Notes: a model not told the origin generated them from the sequence alone. DNA of 64,000 nt from Inonotus obliquus (GCA_032164295.1 JAJHTX010000005.1:1612001-1676000); one strand, 5' to 3'; positions 24,444 through 36,795 are shown, counted from the first letter of the stretch. Translations and numbers: made by a program.

Positions 24444-27388
24444 ATGGTCGCGGAGACGGCGCCTTTCTCGTTCAGCTTAGCGATTGTCGGTCGCTTTCTT
24501 CTGTCTAGATCAAGGATGTGGTTTACTAACGATTATGCAGGTTATCGGGGTAGCTGCTTGTATTTCAGTTTTGAGCATTCTGGCTCTTTCGGCAAAGGCC
24601 GGTTTTGCTGCCATTCGACCTGTCCTTCAAGGGCTGAAGGGGCGGAAAGACTCTCGGGAGGCCTTGTTCTTTCGAACTCAGCTCGGGGCGTATGTTACAT
24701 GCCTCTTGTTGGCGAATCTCTTCAGTGGAATAGCTGGATTCATTCAATTTCAATGGGCAAGCCGAGGAGAAATAATTCCAGGTAAGAAAACCATCCTGTG
24801 GTCAGAAGCATAGCATAGCATGATAATGACTCCTACTGGTCAGGATCTCTATGTACCGCGCAAGGTACGAATCTGATCATTGTTTCTTGATTGTCTACTC
24901 ATCTGTTTTCACAGGTTCCTTGATTCAGATTGGAGACTTCGCGGCAGCATATTTTACAGCCATCATTGCCATCCATACCTTCTTTTCCTTGGTGTTACAC
25001 AAGCGTTCTTCAATATGGGTTGTCTACGCCACTGTGGGTCTCGGATGGGGAATCGCTATTGTCCTGGGTACGTGTTCCAGACTGGTTCCTGCACATCTAT
25101 TCTGAGCGAACTATTCTAATTATAATCTTTCCCGTTGATAGGAACTGTGGTGACGAGACTCAGCTCCTCCATTCATGGTCCATTTTTTAACAGCGTCGGC
25201 TTGTGGTGCGCGATTTCCAGCGGCTATACAACCGAACAGTTCGTTGTCTACTTTCTTCCTGTAAGTTCCTATACTTCACAAAACTTCTGATGCTGATTGA
25301 GCATGATATCTAGCTTATACTTTCAGCACTCGTTACTGCTTCATTATTTGCTGTAATTTATCTTTGCCTTCGTGGAACCCTCGTCATTGGCGGTGGTATC
25401 AAGCTCAATCTATCTGCCGAGAACGTGCACGGTTGGGCCGGTCGTCTGGATGGACGCGAAGAGTACAGGCATTTCCTTGGTGCGATAATTAGAAGTTTGC
25501 TCTGGTTCCCTTTTGGTATGTCTTGACCATACCTTTACAACATTAACTGCTTATGCAAGCTTCGCAGCTTACATTGTTCTACTTCTTCCTATCACGATTG
25601 CCGGTCTTATGCGGATATCCGGCTTGAGCAACTCTGTTGAGCTATTGGCACTCGCTGGGATCACTGCGTCACTTAACGGTGAGTAGGGCATGCCCTATCG
25701 AGGAATGATTCTAACTATTTGTACCTCAAGGGCTGGCCAATGTATTGATCTTGTGCAATACAATAAGAGTTCTCCGACCTGCGATCCGCCAGGCAACTGC
25801 TAGTTCTGCATCTGAGAGTTTCTTTGTTCCAGAAGAGCGCAAGCCTTCTCCCATTGAAGCACCGAAGCCTGTGACGTTTGATCAGAGATCAATCGTGGCT
25901 ACCACACCGAGGTCCCTGCAGCATGGGAGAGCGTTTCCGCCACCGCCATCCAGGGCGGGGACACCGTTGTCAAGCACCGCTTCTGCGTATGGTCTACCGG
26001 CTTCGCCAAGGAGTAACGTGCGACCGCTACCTTCGCGGCGATCAGAGGATCAGAGGTCTGAGCACTCACCTACTCCAGAGATGAAGGAGTTGTGGTTGCG
26101 ACACCAGCGTTCCAGCTCGAGCGTTGACAGTACTACGGCGCTTTTACGTGCGCCTTCCTCAAGACGAATGGGTCACTCACGGAATGCAAGTACATCAACG
26201 AGCTCGGAGAACATTCATACTATTCTCAGCAAGCCAATTCTATCCCATAACGAGATCAGTAGGCGAGTCGATACCGATGTCGTGAGTCCACCAATTCGAT
26301 CACAGACATCTAGTCCACCTCCTGTAATTACGATCACTCGGCCTACCACTCCTGAGTCTTCTGGACTCCCACCGCCGCCTCGTCCACCGCGAGGAGACTC
26401 AATACGCGAATCATTACTGAACGTCAACATGAAGCTTGCCGAGACTTTCCAGGCGGCAACTCCTCCTGTCCCGCCCGTACCTCCTCTTCCATCAGATCAC
26501 AGCCCAGACTCTATTTACACTCAGCCGGATTCACTGTCAGAATTAAAGTACGGTAACCAGGGGTCTCCTGACCGTAGACCAGCGACACCAAAGACGCCTA
26601 TGACGTCGCGAAGTCATGCGCACTCGACACGCACGTCGATGTCCTTTGACCCTGAAGACTTCCAGATTCAGCGGGTTGAGTCGCGGGAAAGATTACGACC
26701 TGCGATCAGCGCTGTCGCACGAGTTTCGCGTCCACCTACCCCTCCAAATGCCAGTGTATCCAAACCATTCCAAACAAGTAACGAGGCTGCTATGGCAAGC
26801 GTAGTCAGCCTTCCCGAATCGGTAGGAAACATGAGCTTGAATACAGGCGAGTCGGAAGATACTATGCATGCGGAGATCCGAAGCCGAACAGAGTCTCTTG
26901 AAAATGCGGAGGGTGCACTGTCGTCTATTGCATGGGCATCTCTTGTCGCACATGCCGCAATTCAGGAACGTCTGACGGGTGAGGATATGCTCAGGTCACC
27001 TGTACACTCAGATACATGGGACGATGATCGTGATGACGATGATGGTCTCCCCACTCCTCGAACGGCGAGACGCGTGAGCACTATCCCCATGGCCCTACGA
27101 GCTGGAACTCCTGAATCTCTTGGTGCGGACATGTACTCCAGGTTCGATTCACTTGGTTCTCCGAGAACAACGCGGCAAGCTGAAGAACTCACGGCCGAGA
27201 ACAGTGGGAATCCACAAGTGATTCGCGGGTCGCGTCGGACGCGACCTATACCAGCACCTTTACTTCGACAAGTTCGCTCAGTGAATGGTACTGGCGCGTC
27301 GGCGAACAACCGTAATAACGGTGGGGAATTAAGTCGCAGTAATACGATTCGACCCGCTCGGCGAGAAGGGCCACCTGGATATATTTGA
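24444..27388 (+). CDS. Seven-transmembrane receptor, Git3/Gpr1-like (glucose or amino-acid sensing)
   Basis: Exons are 24444-24485, 24541-24781, 24844-24864, 24915-25067, 25142-25260, 25314-25515, 25568-25678 and 25731-27388, for 848 aa. Seven hydrophobic helices fill about residues 10-315, and a long Ser/Pro/Thr-rich cytoplasmic tail of more than 500 residues follows. The SPPPRPPRGDS-type proline-rich patches could bind SH3 proteins. Topology and the I-L-C-N-T-I-R end of TM7 resemble fungal Git3/Gpr1 or cAMP-receptor-like GPCRs, which couple to a G-alpha subunit and adenylyl cyclase. The ligand is unknown. The first intron uses a weak GTCGGT donor, chosen because phase demands it. Exon 3 is 21 nt. 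Confidence 0.8.
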
Positions 27389-27650
27389 ATATTTTTCCGT
27401 ATTTATTTTGACGATATTCCACGAAACGGATAGGTACTCCTTGCTACCTAGTTATTATTGACTTTTCTTGGGTGTTCACTGGCTGCACCAAAACTGCAAT
27501 GTATCTTGTAAATACAGAGCATTTTTTAGAGAGCTTATATGTATGTACAGTATAGTATTGGAATAAATGCCATCAGGTTGTATTAGTAAGATTCTCCCAC
27601 GCGGGGAAGGATTTGTTTGTTTCCGTCGTCAGGGATGACGTGCTAGGAGC
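27389..27650. other. Intergenic region
   Basis: The 3' UTR of the GPCR gene and the upstream region of the AIFM3-like gene. T/A-rich with several TTTATTTTG-type stretches just after the stop. A TGACGTG (CRE-like) sequence lies near 27636-27642. Confidence 0.4.
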
Positions 27651-27660
27651 TTATATAAAA
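27651..27660 (+). promoter_or_regulatory. TATA box of the AIFM3-like gene
   Basis: TTATATAAAA is a near-perfect TATA element about 100 bp before the first possible ATG (27752) and 206 bp before the ATG at 27857. A CRE-like TGACGTG lies about 15 bp upstream. Confidence 0.6.
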
Positions 27661-27856
27661 GACGCGTTGTGATTGGCTAACACGGTATGAGCGCGACGAT
27701 CATCTCTATTCATAAGCACAGCCCAATTCCGCAGTGAGAACGGGCTCCCTTATGCGCCCGAGGTGCTTCCCCGTTAACTACTATCGCATAGCCCGCAACA
27801 AGCCAAGGCTTTCTCTCATAAACAACTATCACCTCCAGTATCTCAGTTGCAGGAAA

Positions 27857-30430
27857 ATGTCATCCACCACCATCGCAGTCCTTGACGAAGGTGAGCTTAA
27901 AGACGGCCAGCTGTGAGTCCTACAACTCTGCTGCTATGATACTTGCGCTGATAATTCTATACCATACAAAGCAAGGAGGTGTCATTTGGAGACGAGGGCA
28001 AGGTTCTCCTGTCAAGAATAGGTGACACGGTTCATGCAACCAGCGCGTTCTGCACCCAGTAAGCTGCAGTCACGTTCGCATGTTATAGCGTTCCTTTGTT
28101 GAATGGCGGTGGTGTGAATCAGTTACGGAGCGCCTTTGGCCAAGGGCGTGCTCACTGCTGATGGTCGCGTGGTCTGGTGAGTAATAATTGAAAGCTTGAT
28201 CCCTTGGGTTCTTACATTACTATTGTTTAGTCCATGGCATGGAGGTACAGTGTATCGCTTAAGGGTCGCATGAAGCATTGACTAAACGCATATAGCCTGC
28301 TTCAATGTCTGCACCGGTGACATCGGTTAGTCCTTCACATGACTGTCAATGGGACGGTCCTTTGGCTCATTGACGTAAATAGAGGATGCTCCTGCTCTAG
28401 ACGGATTGCACTCATTCAAGGCAGTCGTTAAGGACGGCAAAATCCAGGTAACTGCCGACCCGAAGCGTACTTTGAAAGGCAATAAATCGCGCCCTCTGGT
28501 CACTACGACAGACGGCGCTGTTGCTCCTGGAAACGGTGTTGTCATTGTTGGAGGCGGTGCTGGCGCAATTCACACAGTTGAAAGTCTGAGAGAAGTTCGT
28601 GCTAATTTTGCTTATCAGCGTAGTCTTAAGAGATCTGATATCCACGATCTTGACAGAATGGCTACAAAGGGAACATAACTATAATCAGTTCGGAGCGATA
28701 TGCTCCCATCGACAGGTCGGAATCTGTGTCCAAATAGGAACGCAGATTAGTTGACATTGTCGATCCTTGGTTTCAGGACAAAATTGAGCAAGGCCCTCAT
28801 TCACGATCCTTCCAAACTTGAATGGAGAAGCGCAGCCGACCTCAAAATAAAGTACAACACGAATTTACGCATAGGCACCGTATGCACTTCTTTTCCGGTT
28901 CCGCAGCTTAGAAGAGAGATTGACAGACATCGGGACAGACTGTAACTAACATTGATACAAAGTCCAAGATTGTCACAATGGACACCGAGACCCTGGCATA
29001 CGACTCGCTCGTCCTTGCTCCTGGTGGAACACCTCGACGTCTCCCGATAGAAGGAGCCAGTCTAGGAAACATATTCACTCTGCGCCATGCGGAGGATGCA
29101 AAAGCCATTGATAACGGTATGTTTAATGTTATTGCTAGAGGATTAGCATTGACTCGGCCGGGGATTTAGCGGCGCAGAAGGGAAAGCGTGTCGTGGTTAT
29201 TGGCAGTTCCTTCATTAGCATGGAGCTCGTGGTAGCCGTATCAAAGCGGGAGCTTGCGTCCATTGACGTTATAGGTATGGAAGAATACCCCTTCCAGGCC
29301 GTCCTAGGAAAAGAAATCGGCAAAAGTCTTAAGCAGGTCTGAATAATGCCTCACTTTCTCAGCTTGGCCTGTCTAATATGCGTCTTGGGTAGTACCATGA
29401 GTCTCAGGGCGTGAAATTCCATATGAAATCCAAAGTGGCCAAGATACTGCCCTCCGAATCCGACTCTTCGGTTGTAGGTGCAGTCGTGCTTGGCGATGAC
29501 GGGCCCACACTTCCCGCCGACTTCGTCATTATGGGCGTCGGTGTAGCTCCGGCAACCGGTTTTCTGAAGGATAGCGGTTTCACCTTGGAGAGGGACGGTG
29601 GCGTGCGAGTCGATGAGTATTTGAAAGTTCAGGGACAGGATGGTGACGTCTATGCAATCGGTGAATACCGGGAGCTTGCCACTTTCAGGTCCGTGCTGAG
29701 AAACTATGACAAATAGGTGACATTGCTGTCTTCCCGCAGACAGAATCTCCGGAACCTCGGAGAATTGAACACTGGAATGTTTGTATCGTCATATTTTCTC
29801 GGTATTAGGTCAGATGAACATTTATCCGCATCGTTTTGCAGGTCGCGAGCAATCATGGCCGTGCAGTAGGACGAGCAATTGCAGGGAAACCAGAGCCGTT
29901 TGCGAAGATACCTATATTCTGGAGCGCCCGTACGTGTACTTCATTCTAATTCTGACTTTGCTGATCTGACAGGGTATTTGAATGGACAGAGGGACAACAG
30001 CTGCGCTACTGTGGTCTCGGTCATTCATATGATGACATATTTATTCAGGGTAGCCCGTCCGATATGAAGGTCCGTGCATCTAGTCTTCATCTCCTCGATG
30101 CATGGATGAAATTATGTGTTCCTTGTTTTGTTTAGTTTGTCGCGTACTACTTTTTTGCGGGCAAGGTTGTTGCTGTCGCCAGGTAAGCTATCGACTAGCA
30201 AAACAAGAGAGAACTTATCTCACGATCTACGCAGCATGCAAGCCGACCCAGTTATGGCGAAGGCATCGGAGCTCATGCGATTGGGCTTGATTCCGTCTGC
30301 AGAAGAGATTAAGTCGGGCGTGGTTAGTAACATATTTATACTCAAGAGACCTCTTTCATGACGTTCAACCCAGGACATCGTGACCCTGGACATTTCATCT
30401 GTGCAAGCGAAATCGAGGGTCAAAGCCTGA
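27857..30430 (+). CDS. AIFM3-like Rieske/FAD-dependent pyridine nucleotide oxidoreductase
   Basis: Seventeen exons: 27857-27912, 27972-28058, 28123-28176, 28231-28244, 28296-28325, 28383-28594, 28657-28715, 28777-28879, 28939-29116, 29170-29336, 29393-29660, 29717-29778, 29842-29929, 29990-30069, 30136-30182, 30235-30322 and 30374-30430, for 549 aa. The N-terminal Rieske domain has both cluster motifs, FCTHYG and CPWHGACF. An FAD domain with VVIVGGGAGAIHTVESL, an NAD-binding RVVVIGSSFISMEL motif and an AIF-type C-terminal domain follow. It probably passes electrons from NAD(P)H through FAD to a 2Fe-2S centre; the physiological substrate is unknown. Exon 4 is 14 nt and carries the CPWHG motif. 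An in-frame ATG at 27752 would add 35 basic residues. Confidence 0.9.
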
Positions 30431-31078
30431 AATCGCTTGAAGACGATACACATTGACGTGAAACACTCGATATTTCATGAAGACCAAAGGAACACTGTAT
30501 TTCTACCTGTGTCATTAAGTGCATGTGCTTGTAGTCGTATCACAGATTTGCGACATGTTGTTAGTGAATAAATCAATCTTCAGCGAGAATTGAAACGAAA
30601 AGGAAACCCATAACAACACCAACTGGCTTTGGGGATAGGCAGCAGAATGCGAAGGCGTGAAAATCGCGAAGCCATGCCCGGTATAGGCAAGTTTCAGATT
30701 AAGCCATATATTAAGCCACAACCTGAAGTGCATTACCCAAAATGGAAGTCATAGAGGAATTCGCGTCGATCATAAGAGATCGTCGTAGATGTGCCACGTG
30801 CTACACTTTTTTGAACCTGACCTTGCGTCGGTCCTTGACAAAAGCGTCATGTCATCGGCATCAACAAGAACGTTGAGTATTTGGTGCGCGGGTTTGTTTC
30901 TCCTGGACTATAAGCTTATGGTTGACTCGGATTTGAGACGCTAGATTATCGAGCTTCGCGGCTTTCCCCGTCTGCGATAAAAGACATTTACTGTCGTTAT
31001 CGTTTGCGGACAAATCGCTGCCTCACGTCGTGCGCTGGTGGCAGAGAACAGGGGGACTTTGGAGGGCTAGGATGAAGA
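30431..31078. other. Intergenic interval
   Basis: The 648 bp between two forward genes. No coding signal. A CACGTG hexamer lies near 30796, about 280 bp before the ICT1 start. Part is the 3' UTR of the AIFM3-like gene. Confidence 0.4.
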
Positions 31079-31927
31079 ATGCTGTTCCGCCGAATGTACC
31101 GCTCATGTCATCTGTTGAGTCGAAATGCTAGCCGCGAGCAGCTCCTGAGTCTCTTGATTGGATCCTCGCGGTCCTATGCATCGAAAAGTTTCGCTCCCAC
31201 TCCACCCTCGATAGCCTCGCTCGAAACACCAAGCGATATGAACGCCGCAAAACAATGGGTAGACTCCTTTCGAAAAGTCAGCATTCCACGAGACGCAGTC
31301 GAGCTAACCTTTTCGCGAAGCTCTGGACCTGGTGGTCAGGTACTTGTTTCTGTTTTATCCTCCTTTCTGACATTGATCAGTGGTGGTGGGAAAAGATACA
31401 GTGCTTCTAATCCAAGGGTTAACATGTGTCTTGCAGAATGTCAATAAAGTCAATACGAAATGCAGTGCGAGGTGTTCCTTACGTGCTTCTTTCATTCCTG
31501 CGTGGGCGAAGCAGACCTTGCGAAAGAATGTAAGTTTATTCGGAGCTTTCACTCACTAGTCTAACGGGATCTCACGCGAAATGTGGTTCTAGCCTGCTTA
31601 TGTCTCGTCCGCTGATTGCTTACTCGTTACTTCTACACTTCACCGATCTCAAGCCCAGAACGTTGATGATTGTCTCCAGAAGGTGAGAAAATTTCATCAA
31701 TCAACATGTGTTTTGATTAGTTGTTGACTATTGGCTAAAAACTATTGACTATCTACTAGCTTCGCTCACTGATCGTTTCTGCGGCGTTGGCTAACGTGAA
31801 AACCGAGGCATCCGAAGAACAGAAGAAGAGAGTGGAGGGATTGAAGAAAGCTGAGAAGGCTAAGAGACGAAGGGAAAAAGAATTCCAATCGAAGAAAAAA
31901 CAAATGCGAAGGTTAGACCGGGACTGA
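31079..31927 (+). CDS. ICT1/MRPL58-type mitochondrial peptidyl-tRNA hydrolase
   Basis: Exons are 31079-31339, 31437-31529, 31593-31682 and 31760-31927, for 203 aa. The release-factor catalytic motif GPGGQ is present in SSGPGGQNVNKVNTK, where Gln positions the water that hydrolyses the peptidyl-tRNA ester. No codon-recognition domain is present. The C-terminus is a long basic helix (KKRVEGLKKAEKAKRRREKE), as in ICT1/ArfB proteins that rescue stalled ribosomes by inserting a basic tail into the mRNA channel. The N-terminus (MLFRRMYRSCHLLSRNASR) is an Arg-rich mitochondrial presequence. The small size (about 200 aa) fits the family. Confidence 0.9.
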
Positions 31928-32484
31928 TCAAGGCACACAATACACTAGTACTGCACATCCATTCACCTTTCATATTTGGTTTACAATCATATGCTTACAT
32001 ATATCTTATCGAATTTCATGCATGGAAAGTTTCGCTGCAGGAATGGGTGTTTCATCCGAGTCGGGGTACGACGATGACATCCATGTGTGAGTGGTGATTG
32101 GTATGGAATCGTTCCGGTGTTTTCATTGTCACAGAATATCATGATGCGGCCTGAGCACAGTATGATTTGATTCATTGCTTCACTTCTTGTAACCCCGAAT
32201 AGTGCTGTCCACATCCGATGATAGTTTCAGTCCAATTCAATGGAACTAGAAGATTTCCTTCTTTTTCTTCTTGAAATTTTCCGTCAAACAAAACGTGCAC
32301 GGAATCATGGAAGTTTGGTTCGGTGAAGTGCGAGAATGAAATTGGTAAAGTATAACTATAAGAGTTAAAATTGAAAATAGAGTGAGATGCACGTGCATGG
32401 CACGCGTGATGCGTCGACGCGATCGTGACTAGTGACCGTTGAGTGCGTAACAAACAAACAACACTTCTCGATTTATTCGCCAAC
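31928..32484. other. Intergenic interval
   Basis: The 557 bp between ICT1 and HSBP1, both forward. It has A/T-rich 3' UTR sequence and then the HSBP1 promoter, with a palindromic ATGCACGTGCAT element near 32387-32398. No coding signal. Confidence 0.4.
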
Positions 32485-32996
32485 ATGTCCTCCGCTAAAC
32501 CTCTCAAAACCCCATCCAAGGCTCCGAATGGAGGATCACAGACACCAACAAATGAGGTACCTCCTACAACGTCGGCGTCTGCATCGAATACAGCTTCCAA
32601 CCCCGGAGATATCACAAGTCCGCACGAACTCACCGCTTTTGTTCGTACCTTCACTGACGGAACGTTACGATATGTGTCTGATGTTTGTTTTTTGTGCTTG
32701 TATAGGTTGAGAATGTTCTAGAGAAACTCGAGTCTAAATTCGATGACATGTCGTCTCAGATTCTTGAGAGAAGTGAGTTTGCCCGTGCCGCAGTTCCGTC
32801 TTGTCTATTGAATTTGAGAGATGGAGGGTGCTAACTTTGTCTCTACCCCATCTTCCGTGCAGTGAACCAAATGTCGAGTCGCGTTGATGCACTTGAAACT
32901 TCGATTCAAGATATAATTAATGGGGATATATCCGTTGGCCCTAGCGTCCCTCAATCGCCTAGCCTCTCTTCGGGTACCGTACGACGTAGCACGTAG
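32485..32996 (+). CDS. Heat shock factor binding protein 1 (HSBP1)
   Basis: Exons are 32485-32640, 32706-32772 and 32863-32996, for 118 aa. The core (about residues 46-98) is the HSBP1 coiled coil: an ELTAFVENVLEKLESKFDDM segment, then QILERMNQMSSRVDALE with heptad hydrophobics. The flanking N-terminal 45 residues are Pro/Thr/Ser-rich and the tail is short. HSBP1 forms oligomers and, in animals, binds the trimerisation domain of Hsf1 to damp the heat-shock response; in other fungi it is also linked to WASH-complex assembly. The fungal role is inferred. The first intron uses a GTTCGT donor. It is convergent with the gankyrin gene (202 bp). Confidence 0.93.
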
Positions 32997-33198
32997 GATC
33001 CTCCTTTCAAATGTTTACAGAATAGTACGTTGGTCACGTTTTATAGGCATCCGTTTTTTATTGACGCAGTTTCTTAAGGATGTATTTTTTGCTGTAATAA
33101 ACTCTTGTTGTACATTATGGGCCTTCCGAATTGAATCAGCGATGTTATAATAACTTCGCTTTATACAAAACTGGCCATATATCCTCTCCAACGGGTCG

Positions 33199-34386
33199 TC
33201 ATGCTGGAGGCGGACCGCAGCGGTCTCGTACATATTCTCTCGCTCGACGCTGTTCTAGCTCTCCTACGCCCTCAAGTTGTTCGGGAGTCTCTCCGTCCAC
33301 ATTTGTCTACACGGGCAATGTTTGTTATATCAAAGCTTCATGAAGGGTAGATAAACACCTTACCCTGTCCCTGTCAGCGCCGGCTTCTATCAGCATCACA
33401 GCAGCCTCTCCATGCGCGGACTCCATTGCAAGATGCAAGGGTGTATTGCCTATCGAGAAGATGAGGAGTTGAACCCCGCTAGAGCTTCTGACTTACCGAC
33501 TCTATCACCTGTGTTCAACCTTGGCTTGGGAGAACCCTCTGGTGGGTGCAAAAGTAGATGGACGAAGCCTGTTGATCCTGTCGTTGCAGCGCGGTGTCTC
33601 AACAAGAGGTCAGCATGTATGCCACGACATAGAGCCCCGCTTACAAAGGCAACTGGTTTGCATTATTTCTGGCGTTATACTTGGCGAAAGTCAACTGCTA
33701 ATACGGTATTAAAAGATAATCTTGACGAGGCTTACATCGGCGCCGTTTTCCATGAGTAGTTTTCCGATCTACAAGGCAACTCGTCATGAAATCCACCGCA
33801 AATAAGACAACAGCACCGTACATCAATGTGATTCTTCGATGCTGCATAATGCCTGCCGACGTCTCTTAGTGTTTCACGAATATCTCTCTCAGGGAACAAC
33901 ATACAATGGGATCATTCCTTTGTCGTTTTTGGCGTTGACGTTTGCTCCAGCACCAATCAGCTCTTTGACAATTGTCTCACTCCCAGCGCTAACTGTTTCT
34001 ACCCGATCAGCCAAAGGAAGATATTCGCAGCTTGAATGTATGACCTGCGGAATGGAGCGCTGTCCATCCATTCGGATCTGGCTTGTTGACCTCTGCACCA
34101 TGTTCAAGAAGATAGGTAATAATCTCAAGGGTATTCTCGCTAGACGCAGCAGCACAGTGCAACGGTGTTCGACCGTCCTGAGTAAGATCGTTGAAATATT
34201 ACGCGTGTCCGAGACCGATGAGGATATACTTACGTCGTCTGTGGCATTTACAAGAGATTCATCTTCAATCAATGTCCTTAGCAAGAAAAGCTGATCTACG
34301 AAAAGTACGTTAGCAATGCATGCCTTTTTGTTAGCGGCAGTAGTTGATTTACTCCGTCTGGCTGCATTGTGTATCGTGAGTGCCAT
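33199..34386 (-). CDS. Gankyrin / Nas6-like ankyrin-repeat proteasome assembly chaperone
   Basis: Ten reverse-strand exons: 34386-34353, 34295-34234, 34177-34045, 33992-33905, 33852-33822, 33768-33736, 33679-33645, 33597-33497, 33449-33364 and 33306-33199, for 236 aa. Six or seven ankyrin repeats run through the whole protein, e.g. DGRTPLHCAA, NGWTALHSAV, ANQLPLHRAA and GNTPLHLAM. The C-terminal tail ELEQRRAREYVRDRCGPPPA matches the fungal PSMD10/Nas6 family by my recognition. Family members bind Rpt3 and guide assembly of the proteasome 19S base. The first intron (57 bp) is stop-free in frame. It is removed in the model because the family reads from IHNAARR straight into the first repeat. 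It is head-to-head with TFB2. Confidence 0.9.
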
Positions 34387-34547
34387 CGTTTATATGCCGA
34401 TATGAGGTGGTCGAGGGTGAATGAGGGAGTCCAGACGGACTGCGTCTGACGCGTCCACACGCGTTTGATTCACGTGACGCCATTGCCGGCTATAGCCGAA
34501 TTCTTCCATTACGCAATCGTAATCCAAACATTCACTTGTTTCTAGCC
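34387..34547. promoter_or_regulatory. Bidirectional promoter, gankyrin / TFB2
   Basis: Only 161 bp lie between the two divergent start codons. A TTCACGTGACG sequence (E-box CACGTG at 34471-34476) sits almost in the centre, and ACGCGT-type sequences flank it at 34449-34464. No TATA box is evident. A shared bHLH/Cbf1-type site is plausible. Confidence 0.6.
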
Positions 34548-36621
34548 ATGTCCGACGAACCAGCACCTACCGAAACTGCTCATCAATTAATACTCTTTCT
34601 TCAGCAACAATCGCAAGGAGCATTGACTCGTCTGTACTCTCGCCCCTCATCATGCCTCGCTGTTTTCCGGTTCGCTTCTGTCGTTTGGTGCTGTATCCCT
34701 GTGGCTGAAGAATACTTTTAAGACTTCTCGCTCCTATAGAACGTCAGATAGTGATGAATCTACTATGGCTGGAGTCCTCAATACCGGCGACGACCATGTC
34801 TTCTTGGATAAATACCAAGGGGAGAAAGTAAAGCAATTGTTTCCCATTGCATCTGAAAGGTCTTGATGTTGGTTTTCGGCAGACTGTACGAAGGCGCGCT
34901 CTCAACACTTTTTCGGCTTCACATAATTGGCAACCCTTCGCAAAAACTGAGTTTCAATCCGACCTTCAAGGCCAGCTTTCGGCAAGCTATAACGGGCGGG
35001 TACGTAGTTCCGCTTCCGTATTTTCGTGCATATCAATTATTTCTGTACGCAGAGGAACTCATCGTAGCTTCGGGGTTCCCGCGTCGGATGGTGAAGAAAA
35101 ACGCTCCGGTGTCAGTCTAGACATGCTCGATGCTTATGCAGTAGAACGGTGGGAGGTATGTGTCAATCGTTAAGCCCTGTTGATGTACCGATTTTGCCTC
35201 ATGTCCAATCTACACAGACAATCCTGCATTATATGGTTTCTTCTGGCACGGGACAGATGCCATCAAAGCCATCACAGGGCGTTCTTTTTCTTCTTCAACG
35301 TAGCGGGTTAATGTCCGGACAAGGGTTAGTGCCTAGCCTACACTTTCGCCATTCATATCAATAATTAAAGATCTACTACGACAGTAGTTTCATGAAGATC
35401 ACATCGCTCGGCTTCCAATTCCTTCTGCATTCACCTCATTCCCAGCTATGGGAGCTTCTGTTACAGTACCTGCATATGGCAGAGGTATGGATGCACGTCA
35501 ACTCGGCTCGCAAAAAAAAGGTCTCACAATCTTCAAGGAGCGTTTAATGGATTTGATCGAAGTGCTCGGCTTTCTCTTCATGTTGTCGACGATGGAACTA
35601 GGTCGAGTTCGTGTTTGAATTTGTTATCCTCTGAGGCTTCTAATGCATCATCGCAGGGGTATTCCACGGAGAATCTTGGTGAAACTCAGAAAGCCATGTT
35701 GGAGGACCTCCGAGACTACGGCCTTATCTGGCAGAAAAAGGTACGGAGTACTAGGTGTTGACACAGCTCCGGCCTGACGGTGGACGGCGGGCCATTGCAC
35801 AGGCATCTTCGCGCAGATTTTATCCGACAAGACTGGCAACTACACTTACCTCTTCGCTACCGCCGCTTCCTACTTCTGGTGCCGCGGGCGCCAGTGCACA
35901 GGCCCAAGGCTTCATAATTCTGGAAACAAATTATCGGATTTATGCATACACCGGTACGATGCCGACTCATTCTACCTACGCTCGCTGACAGTGATGGCTC
36001 TCCAAAACTCAATAGACAATCCACTCCAGACTGCTGTCATGAACCTATTCGTCACATTGAAATATCGGTTTCCTAATCTCGTTGTTGGTTCACTCACGCG
36101 TGAAAGTGTCAGAAAAGCTCTGTCCAATGGAATAACAGCTGAACAGGTTTATTTCCAAGAATATTATAGTGATGCGTATTCTCATGGTGTTTGTGGCACA
36201 GATTATCAGGTACCTGTCGACGCATGCGCATCCACAGATGCGCAAGAATGTAAGTCGAATTTCAGATTCTATTAGCATGTGACTAAGTGCTATTTCCTAT
36301 CGTTAACTAGGATCCGCTGATTCCTGTGACTGTGCAAGATCAGATCCGCTTGTGGGAATTGGAGAGGAATCGAGTGAAGTCACAAGAAGGTGACCCATGT
36401 CACTTCCATTCCTTTTGATATCTTCTCACGTTGTAAGCACAGGTTATTTATATACGTCTTTCGCCTCCCAGGCGGACTACGAGTTTGTTTTGAGGTATGC
36501 TAAGCAACTAGGTGTCGTTCTCTGGGATAGTCCCGTCAAGAGATGTTTCTTTGGGACCCTTGAGGGCCATGCAAACATTCGCGGTTTCATAGAACGCAGA
36601 ACTGCTGGTGGTGCGGGTTAA
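34548..36621 (+). CDS. tfb2: TFIIH core subunit TFB2 (p52/GTF2H4)
   Basis: Thirteen exons: 34548-34669, 34723-34827, 34883-34999, 35053-35155, 35218-35324, 35385-35484, 35538-35606, 35657-35740, 35803-35953, 36016-36146, 36202-36249, 36311-36389 and 36443-36621, for 464 aa. Conserved blocks are [77 protein letters not shown] and the C-terminal [13 protein letters not shown] followed by the clamp [21 protein letters not shown]2 anchors and activates the XPB/Ssl2 helicase in transcription initiation and nucleotide excision repair. The intron at 35741-35802 contains an internal CAG that would give a 26-nt intron; the longer one is chosen. Confidence 0.95.
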
Positions 36622-36795
36622 TTTTGTCAGTAGTCTATTCTGTTTTTGTGGAGCAAGTCAAATGGGAATAATATACATGATTAGCATTAGAGGCTGCGTA
36701 GTATGTATGTTTTTTCACCGCAATATCTGAGAAATAGTTTCTTCGTTGCGCCCAGATAGCCCTCCTACCCGAAATAACTTTAGATGTTGCCTTAC

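Noticed and set aside
35765..35802. Possible extra exon [12 protein letters not shown] in TFB2
   Set aside because: It would require a 26-bp intron, shorter than any other here; removing the 62-bp intron gives KK then [14 protein letters not shown], as in the family.
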